Shown: one piece after another, positions 53,907-63,312 of the stretch
How positions within the stretch are numbered: the stretch's first letter is position 1
How the letters are laid out: each line of letters opens with the position of its first letter
NCBI RefSeq assembly: GCF_003611465.1
Contig: NZ_RAXV01000001.1
Coordinates: forward strand, 124,001 to 188,000
Reading direction: 5' to 3'
DNA from: Acinetobacter tianfuensis
Lineage (GTDB): Bacteria; Pseudomonadota; Gammaproteobacteria; Pseudomonadales; Moraxellaceae
Length of the DNA: 64,000 bases
Notes under the pieces: generated by a model
Database searches by the model: none
What the model was told of the DNA's origin: nothing
The model's input: the letters and a program-made list of their open reading frames with translations, nothing else
Made by a program: the position numbers and the translations under genes

Positions 53907-56111
53907 TTAGCTGTTTTTAGCCGCAAACTTTGCGCGGGCTGCATGCAGCTTTTTATAGCTGTCAATTAAACGTAAATGACGGTCTAAGCCTTTCAGCTTC
54001 ATATTGGTTTCGGTGAGGCCGTAGAAGCGGATACTGCCATCCATAGAACCAATGACAGCATCCATGCGCTCATCACCAAACATGCGGCGGAAGTTCGGTT
54101 CAAAGTCATCTAAGTCGAGTTCTTCGTCTAATTCAACTTCAAGCACAACATTCATACACTGGTAGAACAGGCCGCGTTCAACAGTATTGGTATTGTACTG
54201 AAGGAAGGTTTCAACGAGTTCTTTTGCTTCTTCAAATTCTTGCAGCGCAATGTAAATGAGAAGTTTAAGTTCTAGAATAGTCAATTGGCCCCAGACAGTA
54301 TTGTCATCAAACTCAACGCCAATCAGAGTTGCAATTTCGGTATAGTCATCCGATTCAATTTCCTCAAGACGTTCAGCTAAATCTGCCAGCTGCTCTTCAT
54401 CCAGACGGTGAATGTTTAAAATGTCTTCACGGAAGCCGAGCGCTTTATTGGTATTGTCCCAAACTAGATCTTCAACCAAATAGACTTCCGAATAACCAGG
54501 AACCAATATGCGGCAAGCTGTTGCGCCCAAGTGTTCATACACCGCCATATAGACTTCTTTGTCCATATTTTTCAAAATGTCGAACATGGCAGCAGCTTCT
54601 ACAGCATTGGCATTTTCACCTTTGGCAGTAAAGTCCCATTCAACAAAATCATAGTTGGACTTTGCGCTGAAGAAATGCCATGAGACTAAACCGCTTGAGT
54701 CAATGAAGTGCTCTACAAAGTTATTTGGTTCTGTTACTGCATTGGTGCTGAATGTCGGCTTAGGCAGATCATTTAAGCCTTCAAAACTGCGGCCTTGCAG
54801 TAATTCGGTTAAACTGCGTTCAAGTGCAACTTCAAGTTTTGGATGTGCGCCAAATGATGCAAATACACCGCCTGTGCGCGGGTTCATTAGGGTGACGCAC
54901 ATCACAGGATATTGGCCGCCCAGTGATGCATCTTTTACTAAAACAGGGAAGCCTTGCTCTTCTAGGCCTTTAATGCCTTCAACAATACTTGGATACTTGG
55001 CTAGAACTTCTGCAGGCACATCTGGAAGGGTAACTTCGCCTTCTAAAATTTCACGTTTTACAGCACGTTCAAAAATCTCAGATAAGCATTGTACTTGTGC
55101 TTCTGCTAAAGTATTGCCAGCGCTCATCCCATTTGAAAGGTATAAGTTTTCAATGAGGTTTGAAGGGAAGTAAACGGTTTCACCATCGGACTGACGGACA
55201 AACGGCAATGAGCAAATGCCGCGCTCAGTATTGCCTGAATTGGTGTCATACAGGTGAGTGCCGAGCAGTTCATCATCTGGGTTATAAACAGCCAGTGTAT
55301 ATTCATCCAAAATTTCTTCTGGCAGTTCACCTTCAGGCCCCGGCTGGAACCATTTTTCATCTGGGTAATGCACAAACTCAGCATTGGCAATGTCTTCACC
55401 CCAGAATTGGTCGTTATAGAAGAAATTGCAGTTGAGGCGTTCAATAAATTCGCCTAATGCAGAGGCCAAAGCGCTTTCTTTGGTTGAGCCTTTACCGTTG
55501 GTAAAACACATTGGTGACTGAGCATCACGAATATGCAAAGACCAGACATTTGGCACAATATTACGCCAAGATGCAATCTCAATTTTCATACCTAAGCCCG
55601 CTAATATTGCAGACATATTGGCAATAGTTTCTTCCAGAGGAAGATCTTTGCCTGCAATGCGGGTTAAGTTGCCTTGAGCCAAGTTTGGCATTAATAGAGC
55701 TTGAGCATCTGCGTCGATGCTTTCTACTTCTTCAATAATAAATTCAGGGCCGGTTTGAATGACTTTTTTAACTGTGCAGCGGTCAATCGAACGCAAAATG
55801 CCTTGGCGGTCTTTTTCTGAAATATCTGCCGGCAACTCTACTTGGATTTTAAAAATTTGCTTATAACGGTTTTCTGGGTCAACAATATTGTTCTGAGACA
55901 GGCGAATATTGTCCGTCGGAATGTCACGCGCTAAGCAGTAAACTTTGACAAAGTAAGCTGCGCAAAGTGCAGATGAAGCGAGGAAATAATCAAATGGGCC
56001 CGGCGCTGAACCGTCACCTTTATAGCGAATTGGCTGGTCGGCAATTACCGTGAAGTCATCGAACTTGGCTTCTTGTCGAAGATTATCGAGATAATTAACT
56101 TTGATTTCCAT
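53907..56111 (-). CDS. ycaO: OsmC-YcaO fusion protein
   Basis: 734 residues. Residues about 1-140 form an OsmC-like domain (GDGSAPGPFDYFLASSALCAAYF with its Cys, and IDRCTVKKVIQTGPEF). From about 155 a YcaO domain follows with NGKGSTKESALASALGEFIE and QVQCLSEIFERAVKREIL, the ATP/Mg-binding glutamates. The C-terminal 170 residues are acidic and helical. YcaO enzymes activate amide bonds with ATP; the E. coli relative of this type assists RimO in ribosomal protein S12 methylthiolation. No peptide precursor gene is seen nearby, so a natural-product role is unlikely. Confidence 0.9.
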   Translation of the reverse strand: MEIKVNYLDNLRQEAKFDDFTVIADQPIRYKGDGSAPGPFDYFLASSALCAAYFVKVYCLARDIPTDNIRLSQNNIVDPENRYKQIFKIQVELPADISEKDRQGILRSIDRCTVKKVIQTGPEFIIEEVESIDADAQALLMPNLAQGNLTRIAGKDLPLEETIANMSAILAGLGMKIEIASWRNIVPNVWSLHIRDAQSPMCFTNGKGSTKESALASALGEFIERLNCNFFYNDQFWGEDIANAEFVHYPDEKWFQPGPEGELPEEILDEYTLAVYNPDDELLGTHLYDTNSGNTERGICSLPFVRQSDGETVYFPSNLIENLYLSNGMSAGNTLAEAQVQCLSEIFERAVKREILEGEVTLPDVPAEVLAKYPSIVEGIKGLEEQGFPVLVKDASLGGQYPVMCVTLMNPRTGGVFASFGAHPKLEVALERSLTELLQGRSFEGLNDLPKPTFSTNAVTEPNNFVEHFIDSSGLVSWHFFSAKSNYDFVEWDFTAKGENANAVEAAAMFDILKNMDKEVYMAVYEHLGATACRILVPGYSEVYLVEDLVWDNTNKALGFREDILNIHRLDEEQLADLAERLEEIESDDYTEIATLIGVEFDDNTVWGQLTILELKLLIYIALQEFEEAKELVETFLQYNTNTVERGLFYQCMNVVLEVELDEELDLDDFEPNFRRMFGDERMDAVIGSMDGSIRFYGLTETNMKLKGLDRHLRLIDSYKKLHAARAKFAAKNS

Positions 56112-56676
56112 GAGGAAGCACCTAAATTCTTAGTTGTCGTCACGGACAAATAAGCAGTAAAAATGGTTTAAGCCGAAACGAGAGATAGACATTGGCTTAA
56201 TAATATGGGCGGATGCTTAGATGTAAAACACTGCGGTTTTACATGGAGCAATCCTGAATGGCGCATATTATAGATGGAATTTGACGTGATGCTAACTTTA
56301 ACTCAGCTATTCATGTGCTTTCAGTTATTCCGTGGAAGTTTATAAGGGTGCTTCATGTGTTTGGTTTGAGGTTTTATTGTACAAATGGATTATTGAAAGC
56401 TTTTTAACCGTATAATTTTTAAATGAGTAGGTTTAAACCGAAGTGTCATCGAGTCCGTATGCTGATTATATTAGAATCATGCAAAATCTTATATCTTCGT
56501 TCAAGATAGATCGTTTTATTATGGTTTAAATTTTTTGATGCTTTATTTGTGATTAGCTGAAATTTTATAAAATTTATGCGGATATACCTATTTTCGGCTG
56601 TAATTTGAACAAGCAGTGCTGTATGGGTATAAAAATATTTGCCAAGCATTCAATTTGTTTATATTATTTCGGCCAT
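56112..56676. other. Intergenic region between divergent ycaO and tRNA-Ser
   Basis: About 560 AT-rich bases. It holds a perfect inverted repeat ATGTAAAAC/GTTTTACAT at 56221-56244 with a six-base loop, about 110 bases upstream of ycaO, and must also hold the tRNA promoter. I see no convincing open frame. Confidence 0.5.
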
Positions 56677-56767
56677 GGAAGCGTGGCAGAGCGGTTTAAT
56701 GCACCGGTCTTGAAAACCGACGAGGGCTTATACCCCTCCGTGAGTTCGAATCTCACCGCTTCCGCCA
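56677..56767 (+). tRNA. tRNA-Ser(UGA)
   Basis: 91 bases with acceptor stem GGAAGCG/CGCTTCC, long variable arm (GAGGGCTTATACCCCTC), anticodon loop CTTGAAA (anticodon UGA), T arm GTTCGAATC and encoded CCA. Confidence 0.96.
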
Positions 56768-56772
56768 AATTC

Positions 56773-56804
56773 GAAAAAGCCCTTGTTATTACAAGGGCTT
56801 TTTT
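56773..56804 (+). terminator. Terminator after tRNA-Ser
   Basis: AAAAAGCCCTTGT-TATT-ACAAGGGCTTTTTT, six bases beyond the CCA end. Confidence 0.93.
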
Positions 56805-56976
56805 CTTGCCTGCAGTATTACTCCACATCAAATTTGGGATATAAAATAGTGCAGATATTTGATTTTTCACCTCAGCTGCAGCCTAAATTTGAGTCATTAG
56901 GGTGGCTTTGATTTTTAAATTTTTGGGCAATAAAGCTGTCTAAAAGATGCTTTTAAATTAATCAAAAATGACTTAA

Positions 56977-57006
56977 TGATAAATTTATGTGACATAGTGA
57001 TAAATT
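56977..57006. promoter_or_regulatory. Operator-like repeats before the BKACE cluster
   Basis: Direct repeat TGATAAATT at 56977-56985 and 56998-57006, 21 bases (two helical turns) apart. Between them, partly overlapping, is the inverted repeat TATGT-G-ACATA (56986-56996), whose GT...AC core resembles FadR-type GntR sites. It lies about 85 bases before the first gene of the cluster. Confidence 0.5.
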
Positions 57007-57091
57007 CAAACATTATTTAATTTGTATTTTGCTATGAGTGAAGAGTCAATGGATGGCTCTATAACAATGACTCAGTATGGAGCAAATACAA

Positions 57092-58144
57092 ATGAACTTC
57101 CTCGATGATAGCCTATTCCCTGAAAATCAAGAAAAATTGGTAATTCAGGTTGCACCTTATGGTCCGCAATGGTTACCAACCGATTCAGATGATATTGCAG
57201 TCACCATGGATGCACAAATTCAAAAGGCGATTGATTGTTATAACGCAGGTGCCACGGTTCTGCATGTCCATGTCCGTGAAGAAGATGGTAAAGGCTCGAA
57301 AAAACTCAGTAAGTTTAATGAAATGTTAGGATTATTACGCCAAGCTGTGCCTGATATGGTACTTCAAGTTGGTGGATCAATTTCTTTTGCTCCTGAGTCT
57401 GAAGGTGAAGCAGCACAATGGTTAGACTATGACACACGTCATATGTTAGCTGAATTAAATCCAAAACCTGATCAAGTCACGATTGCCATTAATACCAGTC
57501 AGATGAATATTTGTGAAATGCTGACCCCTGATGATGTCGTTGGAACAATTTTAGAAAAGCCTGAATATTTTAATGCCTATTCAGAAATGGTGTCAGATGC
57601 GCGTCCGTCTTTCTTTATTGAGCATTTAAAGCGTTTGCAGGCAGCACAAATTCAGCCGCATTTTATGTTGGGTCATGTACATCAACTTGAAACAGTAGAA
57701 CGCTTAATTCGTAAAGGTTTATATACAGGTCCATTAAACTTGAACTACGTTGCGATTGGCGGCGGTGCAGCAGGGCTTGATCCTTCCGATTTAATCGAAT
57801 TCACTAAACGTTCACCAGCGGGTTCGATCCTGACTTATGAAAGTGCAATGCGTGCGGTATTGCCAATTAATACGATTGCTATTGCTCTCGGTATGCATGT
57901 GCGTGTAGGAATTGAAGATACTTTATGGGGACGTAAAGGCGAACGCATGACTTCAGTGGAGCAAATTGAACAAACGGTTCGTATTGCCCGTGAATTGAAT
58001 CGTGATATTGCAACAGGCAAAGAAGCTCGTGAGATTTATAAGATTGGTCAGACCTACGACAGTGCAGATGAAACAATTCGTCAATTAGGTATGGCACCAA
58101 ATCGTAAACCGGGACAACGTGGTTTTACTGTACCGGGACTGTAA
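57092..58144 (+). CDS. BKACE-family beta-keto acid cleavage enzyme (DUF849)
   Basis: 350 residues from ATG 57092 with GGAG nine bases upstream; ATG 57077 overlaps that site and is less likely. The DUF849 fold is marked by the zinc ligands in TVLHVHVREEDG (HxH), GGSISFAPESEGEA, FMLGHVHQLET and MHVRVGIEDTLWGRKGE. BKACE enzymes join a beta-keto acid with acetyl-CoA to give acetoacetate and a new acyl-CoA. Family members act on 3-keto-5-aminohexanoate, dehydrocarnitine and other beta-keto acids; which one here is not evident. It is first in a same-strand cluster of five. CAA greatly outnumbers CAG for Gln, unlike nearby core genes. Confidence 0.88.
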   Translation: MNFLDDSLFPENQEKLVIQVAPYGPQWLPTDSDDIAVTMDAQIQKAIDCYNAGATVLHVHVREEDGKGSKKLSKFNEMLGLLRQAVPDMVLQVGGSISFAPESEGEAAQWLDYDTRHMLAELNPKPDQVTIAINTSQMNICEMLTPDDVVGTILEKPEYFNAYSEMVSDARPSFFIEHLKRLQAAQIQPHFMLGHVHQLETVERLIRKGLYTGPLNLNYVAIGGGAAGLDPSDLIEFTKRSPAGSILTYESAMRAVLPINTIAIALGMHVRVGIEDTLWGRKGERMTSVEQIEQTVRIARELNRDIATGKEAREIYKIGQTYDSADETIRQLGMAPNRKPGQRGFTVPGL

Positions 58145-58242
58145 TCTCTCTTTGAGTGTTTAAAAAAGATCAATAACACTGGGTTCATCGCTTGTTGTGA
58201 AAACAGCGATGAACCATATGAATATTACACATGGATTCAAAA

Positions 58243-59064
58243 ATGGATTTTAATAATAAAGTTGTACTCGTGACGGGTGTCGGTCCGGGGCTTGGAAAAG
58301 CCTGTGCGGAGGCTTTTGCTCAATCAGGTGCAAAATTGGTCATATGTGATGTCAACCCAGACACGTTACAAGAGACGCAAAAAAGCGTTGAAAAATATGG
58401 GGCTGAATGCCTTGCCGTGCAATGTGATGTATCGTCAAGCGTAGCAGTGGCAGAGATGTTTGAACAATTGGTTCAGCGTTTTGGGACTTTGGATGTGCTG
58501 GTTAATAATGCGGCAATTACGCCAAATTCTGAACTGGATACTCAGCGTCGTAACAAACTTTATCGTTATATGTCTACGCCTGAGCCAAGAGAATCATTAG
58601 GTTTTACTAGCTCTATCAGCGATGACGAATGGCATCGCTATTGGGGGGTAAATGTGCATGGCGTGTTTTATTGTACCCGTGAAGCTTTGAAAATTATGGA
58701 GCCAAAGCGCTCAGGTAAAATTGTCAATATTGCTTCGATTGCAGGACTTTCAAGTAAAAGCGCACATAGCCCACATTATTGTGCGACCAAAGGTGCTGTC
58801 ATTTCATTGACCAAATCGATTGCTTATGAAGTGGCAGGTTCAAATATTTTTGTCAATGCCATGGCACCGGGTGGCGTTGCAACACCTCGTTTTAATGAAT
58901 ATCTCGATCATATTGGCGAAGAAGCCTGTAATCGTTTGTGGCAAGGCATTCCTTTGGGACGTTTTGGCACAGTTGAAGAATATGCAGGCACGGTGCTGTA
59001 TTTAAGCGGTGAGCATTATCTTGTTGGACAAGTCATTAGCCCAAATGGCGGCGGTGTGATTTAA
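58243..59064 (+). CDS. Short-chain dehydrogenase/reductase (SDR)
   Basis: 273 residues from ATG 58243, with GGA eight bases upstream; ATG 58231 adds four. NAD(P)-binding VLVTGVGPGLGKA, LVNNAAITPN, catalytic Ser in VNIASIAGL and YCATKGAVISLTKS. A segment of about 35 residues between LVNNAA and DDEWHRYWGVNVHG is longer than in typical FabG-like enzymes and may shape the substrate pocket. In context it probably oxidises a beta-hydroxy acid to the beta-keto acid used by BKACE. That link is inferred. Confidence 0.85.
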   Translation: MDFNNKVVLVTGVGPGLGKACAEAFAQSGAKLVICDVNPDTLQETQKSVEKYGAECLAVQCDVSSSVAVAEMFEQLVQRFGTLDVLVNNAAITPNSELDTQRRNKLYRYMSTPEPRESLGFTSSISDDEWHRYWGVNVHGVFYCTREALKIMEPKRSGKIVNIASIAGLSSKSAHSPHYCATKGAVISLTKSIAYEVAGSNIFVNAMAPGGVATPRFNEYLDHIGEEACNRLWQGIPLGRFGTVEEYAGTVLYLSGEHYLVGQVISPNGGGVI

Positions 59065-59078
59065 ACGTGGAAAAAATT

Positions 59079-59810
59079 ATGAATCAAACTCCAAATTATA
59101 ATGCTTTACGTGCCGCAGGCATTTTTGATGAATCCCTTGATGCAATGGCAGAATGGTCGCCAGAATGGACTGAAAAGTTTATGGCATTAGTGCAGGATAC
59201 ACAGCTCAATAATGTGCTTGATCCCAAACTCGTTGCATTGATTCGTTTAAATATTGATGTGACAGCAACACATTTATACGCTCCAGGCGTACAGCGCCAT
59301 ATCCGTGAAGCATTACGTTTAGGTGCAACTCGTGCAGAAATTTTAGAAGTGTTTAAACTTGCCAGTGTGGTCGGTATTCATGCCTGTGCATTGGGTGTGC
59401 CTATTTTAGAAAAAGAATTGGCAGATGCAGGTTTGGCGGATGATGCGGTGCAAGCACCTGCAACCCCTGTGTGTGATGCGGTTCGAGCGCAAGGCATGTT
59501 TAATCTATTGTGGGAAACCATTTATCGTTGGGATCCTGTGTATTTGGAAAACTTCCTAAAAATGGGTTTTGGTCTGTGGAAAGACGGCATTTTACCGCCA
59601 TTATGGATCGAATTTTTGTGTATTGCAGGTGATGCAACCGTAACGCATATGTGGGCACATGGCACACAGCGTCATATTGAAGCAGCATTGGCTTTAGGTG
59701 CAAGCCGTGAGCAAATTTTAGAAGTTTTGAAAATTGTCAGCCTACAAGGAATTGAAGCTTGTGAAATGGCAGTCCCAATGCTTGATGAAATTTTGAAAGA
59801 CATAGAGTGA
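59079..59810 (+). CDS. Carboxymuconolactone decarboxylase-like protein, two CMD domains
   Basis: 243 residues from ATG 59079 with GGA eight bases upstream; GTG 59067 adds four. Two similar halves: LVALIRLNIDVTATHLYAPG with HIREALRLGATRAEILEVFK, and LWIEFLCIAGDATVTHMWAHG with HIEAALALGASREQILEVLK. Each carries the His-rich CMD motif but lacks the CxxC of AhpD, so it is not a peroxidase of that type. It may act as a decarboxylase or lactone enzyme in the pathway. Starts 14 bases after the SDR stop. Confidence 0.83.
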   Translation: MNQTPNYNALRAAGIFDESLDAMAEWSPEWTEKFMALVQDTQLNNVLDPKLVALIRLNIDVTATHLYAPGVQRHIREALRLGATRAEILEVFKLASVVGIHACALGVPILEKELADAGLADDAVQAPATPVCDAVRAQGMFNLLWETIYRWDPVYLENFLKMGFGLWKDGILPPLWIEFLCIAGDATVTHMWAHGTQRHIEAALALGASREQILEVLKIVSLQGIEACEMAVPMLDEILKDIE

Positions 59811-59890
59811 GTTCATGCTTCTTTAAATTGGATTTTTAGAAATGAACGCAGGGAACAAATAGGGATATTAAAAAGATTAGGAGAATACAC

Positions 59891-61225
59891 GTGAACTCTG
59901 TCAATGAAGGAATATCGATTGAAAGTTTAAATATCACGCAGGACGAACAAAAGAAAACGTTTCGTAAAGTTGCATTCAGATTATTGCCATTTCTATTTTT
60001 AGCTTATGCCATTAATGCGATTGACCGTATTAATATTTCTTTTGCTAAGTTAAGAATGTCAGAAGACTTACTGTTAAGTGATGCCGCTTATGGGATTGGC
60101 GCGGCAGCATTTTTTGTCGGCTATCTGATGTTTGAAATTCCAAGCAATATGTATATGCAAAAAGTGGGAACACGTGCCACATTGACTCGTATCATGATTT
60201 TATGGGGCATTGTTACCATACTCATGAGTACCGTCGAAAGTGCAACCAGTTTTTATGTATTGCGTTTCTTGCTCGGTGTGGCTGAAGCAGGTTTTTTCCC
60301 TGGAGTTATTCTTTATTTGACGTATTGGTTCCCTGGATCATTACGTGGTCGAATCACATCAGTCTTTTTTATGGCAGGCATTATTGCAGGTATTGTCAGT
60401 GGACCGCTTGCGGGCTGGATCATGAGCAGTTTTCATGGTTGGATGGGCTTAAAAGATTGGCAAGCGCTGTTCGTACTTGAAGGTATCCCAGCAGTCATAT
60501 TGGGTATTATTGCGTGGTTTTGGCTGGTTGATCAGCCTGCAAAAGCAAAGTGGTTGAATGCACGTGAAAAGTTAATTATACAAAACAGTTTGGCTGCCGA
60601 AAATAAAACTGTGGCGAAAACGCATGTACCGTTGAAACAACTGTTATGTGACCCACGTGTATTGATGGCAGGTTTTGTATTCTTCTGTATTTATTCAGGT
60701 ACAAATACCGTGGCGTATTGGATGCCGACCTTAATCAAAGAATTTGGTATTCAAGATATTCGTCAAATTGGTTTAATCTCAAGTTTGCCATATATCACTG
60801 CTTTAGTCGCAATGTATATCTTAGGCCGCAGTTCAGATAAATTTTTAGAACGTCGTTGGCATTTAGCAATCACAATGTTGGTGGGTGCAATCAGTTTCTG
60901 CTTGCTTGGCTTCTTCCAAGATCAAATTGGCATGTCTGTGGGCTTAATCACGATTGGCGCGGCTGCATGTTTATCGGCTGTACCATTGTTTTGGACGATT
61001 CCACCTGCTTATTTATCCAGTACCGCAGCTGCAGCAGGGATTGCGTTAGTAAGTACTTTGGGCGGCATGGCAGCCGTACTTAGTCCGATTCTGGTGGGCG
61101 CAATTAAAACTCAATCAGGCAGTATTTATATGGCATTTTCAGTGATTGCAGTACTGTTGGTCATTGGTGCGATCACACTCTTACTGGGTATCCCTGCGCG
61201 TTTATTACGTGAACATAAAGCGTAA
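59891..61225 (+). CDS. MFS transporter, anion:cation symporter (ACS) family
   Basis: 444 residues, 12 helices. GTG start with AGGAG eight bases upstream. NAIDRINISFAKLRMSEDL, GYLMFEIPSNMYMQKVGTR and LGVAEAGFFPGVILYLTYWF are hallmarks of ACS permeases that import organic anions (phthalate, tartrate, glucarate, hydroxyphenylacetate types) with protons. In this cluster it is the probable inner-membrane importer of the acid that feeds the SDR and BKACE. Confidence 0.88.
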   Translation: MNSVNEGISIESLNITQDEQKKTFRKVAFRLLPFLFLAYAINAIDRINISFAKLRMSEDLLLSDAAYGIGAAAFFVGYLMFEIPSNMYMQKVGTRATLTRIMILWGIVTILMSTVESATSFYVLRFLLGVAEAGFFPGVILYLTYWFPGSLRGRITSVFFMAGIIAGIVSGPLAGWIMSSFHGWMGLKDWQALFVLEGIPAVILGIIAWFWLVDQPAKAKWLNAREKLIIQNSLAAENKTVAKTHVPLKQLLCDPRVLMAGFVFFCIYSGTNTVAYWMPTLIKEFGIQDIRQIGLISSLPYITALVAMYILGRSSDKFLERRWHLAITMLVGAISFCLLGFFQDQIGMSVGLITIGAAACLSAVPLFWTIPPAYLSSTAAAAGIALVSTLGGMAAVLSPILVGAIKTQSGSIYMAFSVIAVLLVIGAITLLLGIPARLLREHKA

Positions 61226-61257
61226 TCCTTCTTAAACAATCCAACTGAAAAACAAAA

Positions 61258-61284
61258 AAGCGCTCCCTTAAAAAAAGGGGGCTG
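61258..61284 (+). repeat. Intercistronic hairpin between MFS and DUF1302 genes
   Basis: GCTCCCTT/AAGGGGGC around an A-rich loop with no T tail. It could stabilise the upstream message or partly separate expression of the porin gene. Confidence 0.45.
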
Positions 61285-61312
61285 AGGACAGTCATATCTA
61301 AATGGAGCTGAT

Positions 61313-63154
61313 ATGGTGAATAAATTCGTAAATTTTAATGGAATGAACCGCAAGCTGAATCATCGTCAATGTTTAATCGCAAGTGTTTTGGCAGTGTCGA
61401 TTGCTCAGATTAATAGCGTGCATGCAGCAAGTTTTGATGTGTATGAAGACTGGAAACTTAAAAGCCATACCACACTCAGTATGGGAACCAGCTGGAGCAT
61501 GCAGACACCGTCAGCATCTTTGCTATATGCGCCTGATGCTCAGCAGATTGGCAAAAATGGGCATAGTATTGATGCCAATGGTGACAATGGACGACAAAAC
61601 TTTAGTCGTCATGATGTCATCTCGCAAGTGGCAAAAGGTCTGACTGAAGTCAGTTTAAGTGATGGTCAACAAGGCGCTGTCGTCAGTGCAAAATACTGGT
61701 ATGACCATGCTTATGAAACAGGTCAAGGCGATTTTGAGGCTTTTGATGACAGTAAATGGCCTGACCTTGCCAAATTTAAAGGCATTGAGTTGTGGGATGC
61801 TTATCTTTGGAAAAAAATGGCATTGCCAAATGGTCAGCCTTTGGAAATTAAGCTCGGTAAACACGCTTTAAATTGGGGGAAATCCCGCTTTTTCCAGAAC
61901 GGAATTAACTCGGTAAATGCGATTGATGTCGCAGCAATGAACCGTCCGGGAGTTGATCCTAAAGAACGTGTGATTCCTGTGGAGATGTTGTCATTTAATT
62001 TAGGCTTAAATAAAAATCTGCAAGTAGAAGGTTTTTATCAATATAAATTTAGACCATCTGTTTTGGATGGCTGTGGCACATTTTTTCAGATTTCAGATTT
62101 TACCCCTGAAAGCTGTGGCCCGATTACCATTGCTGTCGTGGGTGATCGTACCACGGAAACAGCGATACAAAGTGGTAGTTACATTCCCCGTGGTGAAACA
62201 CAATCTCCAAAAGATGGCGGGCAATATGGTATTGCATTGAAACAAACCTTTCCAAGTTTAAATAACATGGAATTGGGGCTGTATTATGCCAATTATCATA
62301 GTCGTTTTTCTGCATTTGAAGGCAAAGCAGCCACAGGTTTAGGGGCGAAGTATTTTAATACAGCAAGCTATTATGCTGTTTATCCCGAAGATGTGCGTAT
62401 GTTTGGCGCAAGTTTAAGTGGGAAAGTGGGCACGACAACCGTTTTTAGCGAGTTAAATCATAAACCGAATCAGCCTTTAGGTTTTAACGGCACAGATTTG
62501 GTTCAGTTTCAGATTCTTGCACCCAATTCACCCTTTACAGAAGCTGGAATAAGACCTGAATTTGGTGCACATGTGGATGGTTATGCGCGTTTGCCTGTTT
62601 CGCAATGGTCATTTGGCGCAGCAGATACAATGCAAAATGTATTTGGTGCAAAGAGCTTGGCTTGGTCGGCTGAATTTGCCGTGAATCATATTGGTGATAT
62701 TGATGGACAACGTTTTGGGCGTAGCAGTGCTTTTGGACGTAGTGAATTGTCCACAGGAGCATATGACCCTGTGACTGGAGCGAATGCCTGTATTTCTGCC
62801 AATTCAGGGAATTTATCAGCGGAAGAAATTGCCAATCTCAATACACAGTTTTGTAATGCCAAAGATGGCTTTTTTAGTGAATGGTCAGCGGGTTATCGCT
62901 TACGAGGTGCTTTGACTTATCCAAATTTATTAACTGAAACGGTGGTGAGTCCAAGCGTGACCTTTAGACATGATGTGACAGGTTATGGGCCTAATTTTCA
63001 GGAAGGTCAAATGGCGGTTGGTGTCGGGATCTCTGCGACCTATCAAAAGAAATATTCTGCAGAGCTTGCGTATAACAACTTCTTTGGCTCGAACGATTTC
63101 AGCACCATAGATGACCGAGATTACGCATCCTTGGTGTTTAAGATGAATTTCTAA
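61313..63154 (+). CDS. DUF1302-family outer-membrane protein
   Basis: 613 residues. GGAG is six bases before the ATG. A long signal peptide ends near residue 38 (INSVHAA), followed by DUF1302 features: FDVYEDWKLKSHTTLSMGTS, LRLGxHALNWGKS-like GKHALNWGKSRFFQNGINSV, MNRPGVDPKERVIPVEMLSF and a C-terminal aromatic strand DYASLVFKMNF. DUF1302 proteins are large barrels linked with uptake of hydrophobic or bulky carbon sources, usually with a DUF1329 partner, which is absent here. Two Cys pairs occur in extracellular-looking loops. It probably lets the cluster's substrate cross the outer membrane. Confidence 0.85.
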   Translation: MVNKFVNFNGMNRKLNHRQCLIASVLAVSIAQINSVHAASFDVYEDWKLKSHTTLSMGTSWSMQTPSASLLYAPDAQQIGKNGHSIDANGDNGRQNFSRHDVISQVAKGLTEVSLSDGQQGAVVSAKYWYDHAYETGQGDFEAFDDSKWPDLAKFKGIELWDAYLWKKMALPNGQPLEIKLGKHALNWGKSRFFQNGINSVNAIDVAAMNRPGVDPKERVIPVEMLSFNLGLNKNLQVEGFYQYKFRPSVLDGCGTFFQISDFTPESCGPITIAVVGDRTTETAIQSGSYIPRGETQSPKDGGQYGIALKQTFPSLNNMELGLYYANYHSRFSAFEGKAATGLGAKYFNTASYYAVYPEDVRMFGASLSGKVGTTTVFSELNHKPNQPLGFNGTDLVQFQILAPNSPFTEAGIRPEFGAHVDGYARLPVSQWSFGAADTMQNVFGAKSLAWSAEFAVNHIGDIDGQRFGRSSAFGRSELSTGAYDPVTGANACISANSGNLSAEEIANLNTQFCNAKDGFFSEWSAGYRLRGALTYPNLLTETVVSPSVTFRHDVTGYGPNFQEGQMAVGVGISATYQKKYSAELAYNNFFGSNDFSTIDDRDYASLVFKMNF

Positions 63155-63178
63155 AATCACATTCAACTCTAACTCGCT

Positions 63179-63232
63179 GCAGTTCAGCTGAAGGATATTT
63201 TAGTTTTATTGGCTGAACTGCCCAAATTTTTT
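63179..63232 (+). terminator. Terminator after the catabolic cluster
   Basis: Perfect ten-base stem GCAGTTCAGC/GCTGAACTGC with a 23-base loop and a T6 tract shortly after. Confidence 0.75.
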
Positions 63233-63312
63233 CAAAAAATATGTATTGCACTTGTCTGAGCATTCAGGCGGGTAAGCGCCGTATATTTCAAAATAAGCTA
63301 GGTAAATAGGTC

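Noticed and set aside
53907..56111. RiPP (thiazole/oxazole peptide) cluster around YcaO
   Set aside because: No precursor peptide, dehydrogenase or exporter gene is adjacent; the OsmC fusion is the housekeeping YcaO type.
56677..63154. Integrative element with integrase and attachment sites behind tRNA-Ser
   Set aside because: No integrase gene and no second copy of the tRNA 3' end were found in the window; only the position and codon bias hint at acquisition.
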